From contig NZ_BPRC01000004.1 of NCBI RefSeq assembly GCF_022179725.1, forward strand, positions 1 through 64,000: 64,000 bases of DNA. Reading direction: 5' to 3'. Positions 34,561 through 42,473 of the stretch are shown piece after piece. Every line of letters begins with the position of its first letter. Positions within the stretch are counted from its first letter, which is position 1. Position numbers and translations under genes: made by a program. The notes beneath the pieces are model-generated. The model saw only the letters and a list, made by a program, of their open reading frames with translations, did no database searches and had not been told where the DNA came from. This stretch comes from Methylorubrum aminovorans (GTDB taxonomy: Bacteria > Pseudomonadota > Alphaproteobacteria > Rhizobiales > Beijerinckiaceae).

Positions 34561-35769
34561 ATGCCGACGCCAACAACCCGTGCCAGCCTTCTCGGTCTCG
34601 CGCTGACCACCAGCCTCGCCGGCAGCCTTCTCGCCAGCCCGGCCCGCGCGGATTTCCAGTCCTGCCTTGCCGGCATCCAGGCGCAGGCCGCCGCTGCCGG
34701 TGTCTCGGCGCAGACCTTCCGATCGGCGACGGCCAATATCGCCTACGACGACAAGGTGATCGAGCTGTCCCAGGCACAGCCCGAATTCAAGACGCCGATC
34801 TGGGATTACATGTCGGCGCTGGTGGACGAAGAGCGGGTCGAGGACGGGCGCGCGGCCATGCGCCAGCATGCGCAGGCGCTGGCGAATGCCGAGGCGCGCT
34901 ACGGCGTCGATCGCCACACCATCGCCGCGGTGTGGGGCGTCGAGTCGAATTTCGGCAAGAATCTCGGCAAGATGCCGCTGGTGCAGTCGCTGGCCACGCT
35001 CGCCTGCTCGAACAACCGCCGCCGCGACTTCTTCCGCACCGAGTTGATCGCCACCCTGAAGATCATCGAGCGCGGCGACATCGAGGCCTCGCGCCTCACC
35101 GGCTCCTGGGCCGGCGCGTTCGGCCAGACGCAGTTCATGCCCACCACCTATCAGCGCCTCGCCGTGGACGGGGACGGCGACGGTCGGCGCGACGTGGTCG
35201 ATTCGGTCGCCGATGCGGTTGCCTCCACCGCCAACTTTCTGCGCGCCGCCAAATGGTCGAACGGCCAGCCCTGGGGCTACGAGGTGCGGCTGCCGCGCGG
35301 CTTCAACGTCGCGGCCGCGGGTCGCAAAAACAAGCACCCCGTCGGCCACTGGGCCTCGCTCGGCGTCACCCGCGTCGACGGCCGGCCGCTGACGGGGGAG
35401 GGACCCGCCGGCATCCTGGCCCCCGCCGGCATCAACGGCCCGGCCTTCCTCGTCACCAGAAACTTCGACGCGATCTACTCCTACAACGCCGCCGAATCCT
35501 ACGGACTGGCCATCGCCGTCCTCTCGGACCGCCTGCGCGGGCGCCCCGGCGTCCAGGCCGATTGGCCGACCGACGACCCGCCGCTCTCGCGCGCCGAGCG
35601 CCGCGACCTCCAGAGTCGCCTGATCGCCCGCGGCTACGATGTCGGCGAGCCGGACGGCAAGGTCGGCTCCAAGACCCGCGAGGCGATCAAGGACGTCGAG
35701 CGCCAGCTCGGCATGCCGGCCACGGGCCGGCCGGGAGGGAAGGTGCTGGAGGCGCTGCGGCGGGGATAG
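34561..35769 (+). CDS. Lytic murein transglycosylase (MltB type) with peptidoglycan-binding domain
   Basis: A 402-residue secreted protein. The signal peptide is ~28 residues (LLGLALTTSLAGSLLASPARA). The SLT_2 catalytic domain at ~35-330 has the family Glu in VWGVESNFGK and GSWAGAFGQTQFMPTTYQRLAVDGDGDGRRD. At ~345-400 is a PG_binding_1 domain (LQSRLIARGYDVGEPDGKVG). The enzyme cuts the glycan strand between MurNAc and GlcNAc with 1,6-anhydro formation. It is divergent from rpsD, with a 287-base gap holding no gene. Confidence 0.93.
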   Translation: MPTPTTRASLLGLALTTSLAGSLLASPARADFQSCLAGIQAQAAAAGVSAQTFRSATANIAYDDKVIELSQAQPEFKTPIWDYMSALVDEERVEDGRAAMRQHAQALANAEARYGVDRHTIAAVWGVESNFGKNLGKMPLVQSLATLACSNNRRRDFFRTELIATLKIIERGDIEASRLTGSWAGAFGQTQFMPTTYQRLAVDGDGDGRRDVVDSVADAVASTANFLRAAKWSNGQPWGYEVRLPRGFNVAAAGRKNKHPVGHWASLGVTRVDGRPLTGEGPAGILAPAGINGPAFLVTRNFDAIYSYNAAESYGLAIAVLSDRLRGRPGVQADWPTDDPPLSRAERRDLQSRLIARGYDVGEPDGKVGSKTREAIKDVERQLGMPATGRPGGKVLEALRRG

Positions 35770-35918
35770 CGCCGCGCTTCATTGCTCGATCGCGGGCCGC
35801 GTGGTGTCCGTGCGCTCCGTCGCACGGGTCATCCGCGGCCTTTTCAATTTGCGAGATTCGACCAACGGACGCGCTTTGCTGCCGTCCGCAAGGACGGCAC
35901 GGCCGAGACAACAAAAAA

Positions 35919-35944
35919 CCCGCCCCGAGCATCTCGGGACGGGC
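35919..35944 (-). terminator. Rho-independent terminator of rplS
   Basis: Read on the minus strand, CCCGTCCCGAG (35933-35943) pairs with CTCGGGGCGGG (35919-35929), with one G-T pair, around a three-base loop, and is followed by TTTTTTGTT. It ends the rplS transcript about 45 bases after its stop. Confidence 0.85.
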
Positions 35945-35987
35945 GCGTCGGCGAAAGCGGCTCCGCAGAGCCGCCCTCATCCAAAAA

Positions 35988-36380
35988 TCACTCCGCGGCG
36001 GCGGGAGCCTTTTCGGCCTTGGCCGGACGGTCGTTGCGCTCGACGATACGGGCGGACTTACCGCGACGGTCGCGCAGGTAGTAGAGCTTGGCGCGGCGGA
36101 CCTTGCCGCGGCGGGCCACCTTGATCGAATCGATCATCGGGGAGTGAACGGGGAAGACGCGCTCCACGCCCTCGCCGTAGGAGATCTTGCGGACGGTGAA
36201 GCTCTCGTTGAGGCCGCCGCCGTTGCGGGCGATGCAGACGCCCTCGTAAGCCTGGACGCGGGTGCGCTCGCCTTCCTTGACGCGGACGTTGACGATGACC
36301 GTGTCGCCCGGCTGGAAATCCGGGATGGTCTTGGCGAGGCGGGCGACTTCTTCCCGCTCGAGCTGCTCGATGATGTTCAT
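35988..36380 (-). CDS. rplS: 50S ribosomal protein L19
   Basis: ATG 36380 has GGAGCG eight bases upstream and gives 130 residues. Family motifs include [56 protein letters not shown] and [19 protein letters not shown]. The C-terminal tail is Ala/Lys-rich, as in other alphaproteobacteria. L19 sits at the subunit interface. It is usually near trmD and rpsP, but those are not visible in this window. Confidence 0.97.
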   Translation of the reverse strand: MNIIEQLEREEVARLAKTIPDFQPGDTVIVNVRVKEGERTRVQAYEGVCIARNGGGLNESFTVRKISYGEGVERVFPVHSPMIDSIKVARRGKVRRAKLYYLRDRRGKSARIVERNDRPAKAEKAPAAAE

Positions 36381-36511
36381 TGGAAACGCTCCGGCCGTTA
36401 GCGCCCGTCCGGTAAAGTCCGGGCGTCAGGATTTCGGCATCCTGTTGTGAGTTGGCCGGGCCTGTACCCGATGCGCGCGGCTTTGTCGATGGGTTCGACG
36501 GGCCGGAGGCC

Positions 36512-37402
36512 TCAGTAGCGGGAGGGCACGATCATCGCGGGCGAGATCGGCGCGCGGATGTAGTCGGCATGCCGCACGCGGTCCGGCAGCAGCACCGGCG
36601 GGTGCTCGACGGGGCCGTAGGGGATTTGCTCCAGCAGGTGGCTGATGCAGTTGAGGCGGGCGCGGCGCTTGTTGTCCGCCTCGACCACCCACCAGGGCGC
36701 CTCGGGGATATGGGTGCGCGCCAGCATATCCTCCTTGGCGCGGGTGTAGTCCTCCCAGCGGCGGCGCGATTCGACGTCCATCGGCGAGAGCTTCCACTGC
36801 TTGAGCGGATCGGCGATGCGCATCCGGAAGCGCAGGGCCTGCTCGGCGTCGGTGATCGAAAACCAGTACTTCACCAGCCGGATGCCTGAGCGCACCAGCA
36901 TGCGCTCGAATTCCGGCACGGAGCGGAAGAACTCCTCGACCTCGGCCTCGGTGCAGAAGCCCATGACGCGCTCGACGCCGGCGCGGTTGTACCAGGAGCG
37001 GTCGAACAGCAGGATCTCGCCGGCCGCCGGTAGGTGGGCGACGTAGCGCTGGAAGTACCATTGCGTGCGCTCGCGCTCGTTCGGGGCGGGCAGAGCCGCC
37101 ACGCGGCAGATGCGGGGATTGAGGCGCTGGGTGATGCGCTTGATCACGCCGCCCTTACCGGCCGAATCGCGGCCCTCGAAGATCACGACGACCCGCAGGC
37201 CCTCGGTCTTCACCCAATCCTGAAGCCGGACCAGTTCGTGCTGGAGCCGGAGCAGCTCGCGAAAATAGGTGCGGCGGGAGGGCGCTTCGCCGTCGTCATG
37301 GTCCTCGTCGAAGCTGAGCTCCAGCTCCTCGTCGTAGCTGTCGGCCAGCTCCCGGCGGATCGCGTCGAAATCACTGGGGTTCGGGCGGCTGTCGTCGCGC
37401 AT
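36512..37402 (-). CDS. ppk2: Polyphosphate kinase 2
   Basis: A 296-residue PPK2-family enzyme. The Walker A-like motif is GRDSAGKGGVIKR (~85-97). The Asp/Arg pair of Walker B is in LLFDRSWYNRAGVERV, and the lid helix has RRRWEDYTRAKEDML. The N-terminal ~55 residues are an acidic extension. PPK2 enzymes use polyphosphate to make nucleoside di- or triphosphates. It matches class I (single-domain) by length. It lies ~19 kb from the pst genes, so it is not in their operon. The start at ATG 37402 has no good ribosome-binding site. Confidence 0.93.
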   Translation of the reverse strand: MRDDSRPNPSDFDAIRRELADSYDEELELSFDEDHDDGEAPSRRTYFRELLRLQHELVRLQDWVKTEGLRVVVIFEGRDSAGKGGVIKRITQRLNPRICRVAALPAPNERERTQWYFQRYVAHLPAAGEILLFDRSWYNRAGVERVMGFCTEAEVEEFFRSVPEFERMLVRSGIRLVKYWFSITDAEQALRFRMRIADPLKQWKLSPMDVESRRRWEDYTRAKEDMLARTHIPEAPWWVVEADNKRRARLNCISHLLEQIPYGPVEHPPVLLPDRVRHADYIRAPISPAMIVPSRY

Positions 37403-37595
37403 GGAGGCTCAGTCCGGTCGTCGGCTCGTACCCGACGCCTTAGAGCATCCTCATGTGACACAGCGGCGAAGGAGGCCGGTCTGCCGTCGAGCCGCGCCCG
37501 CGCGAAAGCGCCGATCGGCGCCATACCCGATCACCCTCCTACAGAAAGCGCTTCGACCCGACCCGTCACAGGATCTCGGGTTCGAGCGGTCCGCC

Positions 37596-38981
37596 TCAGT
37601 TGCGGACGGAGCCCGTGGTGGTCACCGAGACATGGGACTTGGCGGTGCCGGCGGTCGCAGGCTTGGGCTTCGAAGAATCGGCGCTCTTCTCGTCCTTGCC
37701 CGACTTCTCATCCTTGCCCGGCTTCTTGGCGAGCACCTTGCTGAAGGCACTCAGGTCGCCGTCGGCATCGGCGACCGCGATGCGGTTGGACTTTGCGGAA
37801 CCCGGCGTCGTCTCACCCGGCTTGGCCGGTTCACGCACCGCCACCACCGTCGTCGGCTTCTCCCGCTCCTTACGGGCGGCCGCGGCCTTGGTCGGGCCGG
37901 GTGCGTCGGTGGAGGCCGCCGCAACGAGGACGGGCTTGCCCTTGGTGTCGACCTCGAACTCGTTCGGCCCGAGCGCGAGGCTCTCCGGGCGGCTGACCTC
38001 GCCGAGATGGTAGCGGCCATACTCCTTGGCGGTGTAGGCGAGCTCCTTCTCCTTGTCCTTCTCGTTCTCGATCAGGCTGGCGAAGGTCGGGTTCTCCGGC
38101 TTCTGCGGACGGAAGACCGGGTTCTGGAAGCCATCGTCGTAGACGACGCGAGTGGCGGGCGTGCCCTTGGCGATCAGCTCGGCGACCTCGTGGCTGTCGC
38201 GGTCGCGCTTCTCGGCGACCAGCGGATCGACCCGCGGCGTGCAATTGCCAGCCGCCACGTCAGCGCCGCCGAACACGTACCGGGTGCCGCAGGCCGCGAC
38301 CCGCGGCTCCTCCTTGAGGGTCTCGAAGTAGTCCGAGCCCTCCTTGAGGTTCTTCCAGAAGGGCGCGTTGGGATCGTTGCGGAACTTGGCGATGTTCGAA
38401 GCCGTCATCCGAAACGGATAGGATTGAAACTGGAAGGCGCGCTGGCCGCCGTTGAAGGCCTCGCGGGCGATCGCGTAGATCTCCGACATCGAGGCGTCGG
38501 TCATGGCAAAGCAGCCTGACGACGAGCAGGTGCCGTGCACCATGATGTAGTTGCCGGTGCTGCCCTTGGCCCGGTCGATGGCGTTGGGGTAGCCGACGTC
38601 GAAGGACAGGTAGTAGCTGGAGTTCGGGTTCATCTGGCCCGGCGTGATCGTATAGAAACCTTCTGGGGCCTGCCGGTCGCCCTGCTTCAGCTTGGGCCCG
38701 AGCTGGCCCGACCAGCGGCAGATCGGGAAGGTCTTCAGGAGCGCGTACTGGCCGTTCGCGCCGCGCTTCCACACCTCCATCTCCGCTTCCTTCTTGAAGG
38801 CGCGGATCAGGATCGGGTCGGACTGGCTCATGCCCTTGGTCTGCATGAGCGCGAGAGTCTGCGGCGGGATGGGTGTCAGGCTGCGTGTCGAGGCACCGCC
38901 GAGCATGGCGCTGTCCTGACAGGCGCCGAGGGTCATCGCCAAGGCAACGGCAGCAGCCGCCACAAACGGACGCACAGCCAT
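37596..38981 (-). CDS. L,D-transpeptidase family lipoprotein
   Basis: ATG 38981 (MAVRPFVAAAAVALAMTLGACQDS) gives 461 residues and a lipobox (LGAC, Cys21), so the protein is likely lipid-anchored in the envelope. The YkuD domain at ~55-210 has the catalytic motif HGTCSSSGCFAM. It resembles the YafK-type, which attaches or trims peptidoglycan-linked proteins. Beyond ~250 the sequence is Lys/Asp/Glu-rich and ends with a repetitive tail (KSGKDEKSADSSKPKP). The tail is probably disordered and may carry little function. Confidence 0.85.
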   Translation of the reverse strand: MAVRPFVAAAAVALAMTLGACQDSAMLGGASTRSLTPIPPQTLALMQTKGMSQSDPILIRAFKKEAEMEVWKRGANGQYALLKTFPICRWSGQLGPKLKQGDRQAPEGFYTITPGQMNPNSSYYLSFDVGYPNAIDRAKGSTGNYIMVHGTCSSSGCFAMTDASMSEIYAIAREAFNGGQRAFQFQSYPFRMTASNIAKFRNDPNAPFWKNLKEGSDYFETLKEEPRVAACGTRYVFGGADVAAGNCTPRVDPLVAEKRDRDSHEVAELIAKGTPATRVVYDDGFQNPVFRPQKPENPTFASLIENEKDKEKELAYTAKEYGRYHLGEVSRPESLALGPNEFEVDTKGKPVLVAAASTDAPGPTKAAAARKEREKPTTVVAVREPAKPGETTPGSAKSNRIAVADADGDLSAFSKVLAKKPGKDEKSGKDEKSADSSKPKPATAGTAKSHVSVTTTGSVRN

Positions 38982-39129
38982 GGGGAACCCGTCCTTACGT
39001 GTCCTTGCCCGCAGGGCGCCTTCCGGCCCTTTTGCGGACGTCACTCCCCGAACCCAATAGACTCGCTAAGCTTACCCGGAGCTTACCGCAATCCAGTCAT
39101 CCACTTTGTGGACAGGCGTTGCAGGGCGG

Positions 39130-39855
39130 TCACGGTTCCGCGGAAACGTGATCGCGCACCCGCAGCAGATCCTTCACGAAGGCGTCATCGGCTGGATCGG
39201 CGAAGCGGAGGCCGACCGAGGCCGAACAAACCTCGACCTTGAGCCAGTCCAAATGAGGATCCTGTTCGAGCGTGCTCGCGGCCCGATCGTCGCCCTGATG
39301 GAGTTGAAGCACCGTGAGGTGATTGTCCGCACCGCGCGCCTGCGCCCTCTCGACGAGCGCGTCGCGGATGAAATGCACCATCGCCGCCTCGGTGGGGAGA
39401 GCGGTCATTAGATAGAAGCGGTTTCGGGCGCCGGGCCGGTCCAGAGCCGCGCGCAGCCGCCGCACGCCGGCTTGCAGGAAGCGGTAATCCTCGTCGCTGG
39501 TCGCCGGGTCGTGGTGGTTGAACACGAACGGGATCGCGTGACGGTCCCGGTAGAGGAGATGGCGGCAGCGGGTTTCATTCGGCGCCTGCCGCTCGGCGAG
39601 CGGTGTGCTCTCGTAGTGCCGCCGGTCGAGAAGCGCCGCAAAATCGTCGGCGAGGCAATCGCGGACCATGCCCGGCGACGAGAAGATCCAATCGAACGGG
39701 GCCGACCAGGTCCGCAAGCCGAGTCCCTTCAGAATCTGCGCGGTGTGGCAATGGCTGCCGAGCGAGATGTGATTGACGGGGCCGGGCTCTCGGGTGTCTC
39801 GTCGGCCGAGGCGGCGCAGGCCGTCGAGCAGGCCCGCGCCGAAGCCGCGCGTCAC
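39130..39855 (-). CDS. DUF1796 putative cysteine peptidase
   Basis: A 241-residue protein that starts at GTG 39855, overlapping the accA stop (GTGA). The DUF1796 signature is present: ISLGSHCHTAQILKGLGLRTWSAPFDWIFSS. The Cys in GSHC is the proposed catalytic residue. A conserved region follows (VFNHHD, TLEQDPHLDW). The family is predicted to be papain-like peptidases, but no activity is proven. Translation is probably coupled to accA, though a functional link to fatty-acid synthesis is not evident. Confidence 0.8.
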   Translation of the reverse strand: MTRGFGAGLLDGLRRLGRRDTREPGPVNHISLGSHCHTAQILKGLGLRTWSAPFDWIFSSPGMVRDCLADDFAALLDRRHYESTPLAERQAPNETRCRHLLYRDRHAIPFVFNHHDPATSDEDYRFLQAGVRRLRAALDRPGARNRFYLMTALPTEAAMVHFIRDALVERAQARGADNHLTVLQLHQGDDRAASTLEQDPHLDWLKVEVCSASVGLRFADPADDAFVKDLLRVRDHVSAEP

Positions 39856-40805
39856 AGCTTGCGGCCGATCTCGAGAAACTTCTGGGCGCGCCGGTCGCGG
39901 ATCTCGTCGCGGCTCAGGCCCTCGAACGTCGAAAGCGAGCGCGCGATGGCCTCGCCGGTCGCGTCGAGAGCGGCCTGACGGTCACGGTGGGCACCGCCGG
40001 TGGCTTCCGGCACGATCGCATCGATGATGCCGAGGCGCAGCAGATCCTGCGCGGTGATCTTCATGGCGGTGGCGGCGTCGTGCGCGCGGCCCTGGTCGCG
40101 CCACAGGATCGAGGCGGCGCCCTCGGGCGAGATCACGCTGTAGATGGCGTGCTCCAGCATCAGAACCGTGTTGGCGGTGGCGATCGCAATGGCCCCGCCC
40201 GAGCCGCCCTCGCCGATGACGACGGCGACGTTCGGCACGCCGAGTGCGAGGCAGGCTTCGGTGGAGCGGGCGATAGCCTCGGCCTGGCCCCGCTCCTCCG
40301 CTTCGATGCCGGGGAAGGCGCCGGCCGTGTCGACGAAGGCGAGAACCGGCAGGCCGAAGCGGTCGGCGGTTTCCATCAGGCGCACCGCCTTGCGGTAGCC
40401 CTCTGGGCGGGCCATGCCGAAATTATGCCGCAGGCGCGCCTCGGTGGTCGCGCCCTTCTCCTGGCCGATCACGCAGACCGGGCGGCCGCGGAAGCGCCCG
40501 AAGCCGCCGATGATCGCTTCGTCCTCGCCGAAGCTGCGGTCACCGGCCAGCGGCGTGAATTCCTCGATCAGCCCGGCGCAGTAATCGACGAAGTGCGGCC
40601 GCTGGGGGTGGCGGGCGACCTGCGTCTTCTGCCAGGGGGTGAGCGCGGCGTAGATCTCGACGAGCGCCTGGGCCGCCTTGCCCTCGAGCCGGCCGACTTC
40701 CTCGCTGATCGAGACGGCGCCGTCGCGCTGGCCCAGAGCCTTGAGTTCCTCGAGCTTCGCTTCGAGTTCCGCCACGGGCTTCTCGAAGTCGAGATAGGAG
40801 CGCAT
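39852..40805 (-). CDS. accA: Acetyl-CoA carboxylase carboxyltransferase subunit alpha
   Basis: ATG 40805 (MRSYLDFEKPVAELEAKLEEL) gives 317 residues, the standard length and start for AccA. The frame extends upstream to further ATGs at 40814 and 40862, which are not conserved. Motifs include GRFRGRPVCVIGQEKG, FGMARPEGYRKAVRLME, VDTAGAFPGIEAEERGQ and EGGSGGAIAIA. The alpha subunit pairs with AccD to make malonyl-CoA from acetyl-CoA and biotin-bound CO2. It is followed, with overlap, by the DUF1796 gene. Confidence 0.97.
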   Translation of the reverse strand: MRSYLDFEKPVAELEAKLEELKALGQRDGAVSISEEVGRLEGKAAQALVEIYAALTPWQKTQVARHPQRPHFVDYCAGLIEEFTPLAGDRSFGEDEAIIGGFGRFRGRPVCVIGQEKGATTEARLRHNFGMARPEGYRKAVRLMETADRFGLPVLAFVDTAGAFPGIEAEERGQAEAIARSTEACLALGVPNVAVVIGEGGSGGAIAIATANTVLMLEHAIYSVISPEGAASILWRDQGRAHDAATAMKITAQDLLRLGIIDAIVPEATGGAHRDRQAALDATGEAIARSLSTFEGLSRDEIRDRRAQKFLEIGRKL

Positions 40806-41021
40806 CACCGCCATCGATCGTCGGTCCAACTCTTGTTCGGCAGCCGTGCATTCGCCCGGCATCCTGCGGCCGGCTGGCGCGAGGTGTTCGGGGAAGCGGG
40901 CATGGGTGTCAACCGCCGCTTTGCGTCAGGGCGTGCGGCGCAGCAAGATCGACTTCGCGCAGGCGTTGGGGCAAGCCATGGGGCGAGAGGGTCCGCGCGG
41001 CCCGCGCACCGGAGGGAATTC

Positions 41022-41807
41022 ATGAGCCTGAAAGGGAAAGCCGCCGTCGTCACCGGCTCGACAAGCGGCATCGGCCTCGCCATCGCGCGCAGCTTCGCGA
41101 AAGAGGGCGCGAACGTGGTCCTCAACGGCTTCGGCAAGCCCGAGGAGATCGAGCGGACGCGCAGCGGCATCGAGAGCGAGTTCGGCGTCAAAGCGGCCTA
41201 CTCACCCGCCGACCTCACCAAGCCCGACGCGATCGGCGGGCTGATCGAACTCTCGGTCGAGACGTTCGGCAGCATCGATATCCTCGTGAACAATGCGGGC
41301 GTGCAGTACGTCTCGCCGATCGAGGAATTTCCGGTCGAGAAGTGGGACCAGATCATCGCCCTCAACCTCTCCTCGGCCTTCCATACCCTGCGCGCGGCCG
41401 TGCCGCACATGAAGGCGAAGGGCTGGGGCCGGGTTATCAACACGGCCTCGGCGCACTCGATGGTCGCCTCGCCCTTTAAGTCGGCCTATGTCGCGGCCAA
41501 GCACGGCATCGTCGGGCTGACCAAGACCGCCGCCCTCGAACTCGCCACCCACGGCATCACCGTGAACTGCATCTCGCCGGGCTACGTCTGGACGCCGCTA
41601 GTCGAGAGCCAGATCCCGGACACGATGAAGGCGCGCGGCCTGACCAAGGAACAGGTGATCGAGGACGTGCTGCTCAAGGCGCAGCCCACCAAGGAATTCG
41701 TGACCGTCGATCAGGTGGCGGCGCTCGCCGTGTTCCTGTGCTCGGATGGAGCCAGCCAGATTACCGGCGCCAACATCGCCATGGACGGCGGCTGGACGGC
41801 GCAGTAG
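41022..41807 (+). CDS. bdhA: D-3-hydroxybutyrate dehydrogenase
   Basis: ATG 41022 has GGAGGG five bases upstream; the frame open before it is not conserved. The 261-residue short-chain dehydrogenase has the NAD motif TGSTSGIG at 11-18, NNAG near 90, and the catalytic Ser followed by Tyr156-x3-Lys160 (AYVAAKHG). The stretch SPGYVWTPLVESQIPD is typical of BdhA. It oxidises D-3-hydroxybutyrate to acetoacetate, part of polyhydroxybutyrate use. Methylotrophs of this group store polyhydroxybutyrate. Confidence 0.9.
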   Translation: MSLKGKAAVVTGSTSGIGLAIARSFAKEGANVVLNGFGKPEEIERTRSGIESEFGVKAAYSPADLTKPDAIGGLIELSVETFGSIDILVNNAGVQYVSPIEEFPVEKWDQIIALNLSSAFHTLRAAVPHMKAKGWGRVINTASAHSMVASPFKSAYVAAKHGIVGLTKTAALELATHGITVNCISPGYVWTPLVESQIPDTMKARGLTKEQVIEDVLLKAQPTKEFVTVDQVAALAVFLCSDGASQITGANIAMDGGWTAQ

Positions 41808-41859
41808 CGCCGTCCGCCCGAAACCGGAGCGCAGCCGGTGCCGCGCTCCGATGCCTCGT

Positions 41860-42216
41860 TCAGCGGCGCGAATGCAGCAGCAGCGCGAGGCCGTAGCCGA
41901 CAGCGCCGGCGATCAGCAGGGCGAGGAAGGGGTTCTCGCCGACCTGGGTCTGAACCCGCTCGCGCCCGTCGCGCAGATAGGTGCCGCCGTGGCGGCTGAC
42001 GCGGTCGTAGGCATCCTCGGCATAGCCGCCGACATCGTCGGCGATGTCGCGCACCGTGTCCTTGGCCTGACCGTAGATGCGCTGCGCCCGGCCCTCGGCC
42101 TCCCGATAGCGGCCCTCCAGCGAGTCCCGGTCCGAGCCGAGCGCGTCGCCCACCGCCCCTTGCGCCCGGCCACCGAAATCCTTCGCAGCGCCGACGACGC
42201 GATCCGTGTCAACCAT
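41860..42216 (-). CDS. CsbD-like stress protein with C-terminal membrane helix
   Basis: A 118-residue protein. ATG 42216 has GAGGAG seven bases upstream. The N-terminal half resembles CsbD: VVGAAKDFGGRAQGAVGDALGSDRDSLEGRYREAEGRAQRIYGQAKD. The C-terminal end has a hydrophobic helix (ENPFLALLIAGAVGYGLALLLHSRR), as in DUF883/ElaB proteins that sit in the inner membrane. Such proteins are often induced by stress. The combination of a CsbD start with a DUF883-like end is found in alphaproteobacteria. Confidence 0.75.
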   Translation of the reverse strand: MVDTDRVVGAAKDFGGRAQGAVGDALGSDRDSLEGRYREAEGRAQRIYGQAKDTVRDIADDVGGYAEDAYDRVSRHGGTYLRDGRERVQTQVGENPFLALLIAGAVGYGLALLLHSRR

Positions 42217-42360
42217 GGCGGTACTCCTCGTTGTCCAAACCCTGCCCGCTACCTTGAGAGTTTAGGCGGGCGTCGGTCAGGAGAACGTTCGAGGACGGAA
42301 ACGGTCCCGCGCCGCAGCGAAAAAGCGGGACTCGACGCGCTGAATGGGTCGCCGACGAGA

Positions 42361-42410
42361 GCATCGACTCCTTCCGAGAGCTGGTGGCCACCTTTCGGAA
42401 CGATGCTCTC
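42361..42410. repeat. Dispersed palindromic repeat, copy 3 (short)
   Basis: GCATCG (42361) to ACGATGCTCTC contains the CTTCCGAGAG...CTTTCGGAACGATGC core of the repeat seen at 8490 and 13882, without the CTGGATATC half. It is in tandem with copy 4 downstream of malonyl-CoA decarboxylase. Confidence 0.6.
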
Positions 42411-42430
42411 GTTTCCTGTTGCTGGGTCGC

Positions 42431-42473
42431 CTTATTCCGACAGCCGGTGACCACCTTTCAGGACGATGCTTTA
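42431..42473. repeat. Dispersed palindromic repeat, copy 4 (short)
   Basis: TTATTCCGACAGCCGGTGA followed by CCTTTCAGGACGATGCTTTA is a second partial copy, 20 bases after copy 3. It overlaps the last codons of the malonyl-CoA decarboxylase gene (TTAG to GCTTTAG), so that stop codon lies in the repeat. Confidence 0.55.
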
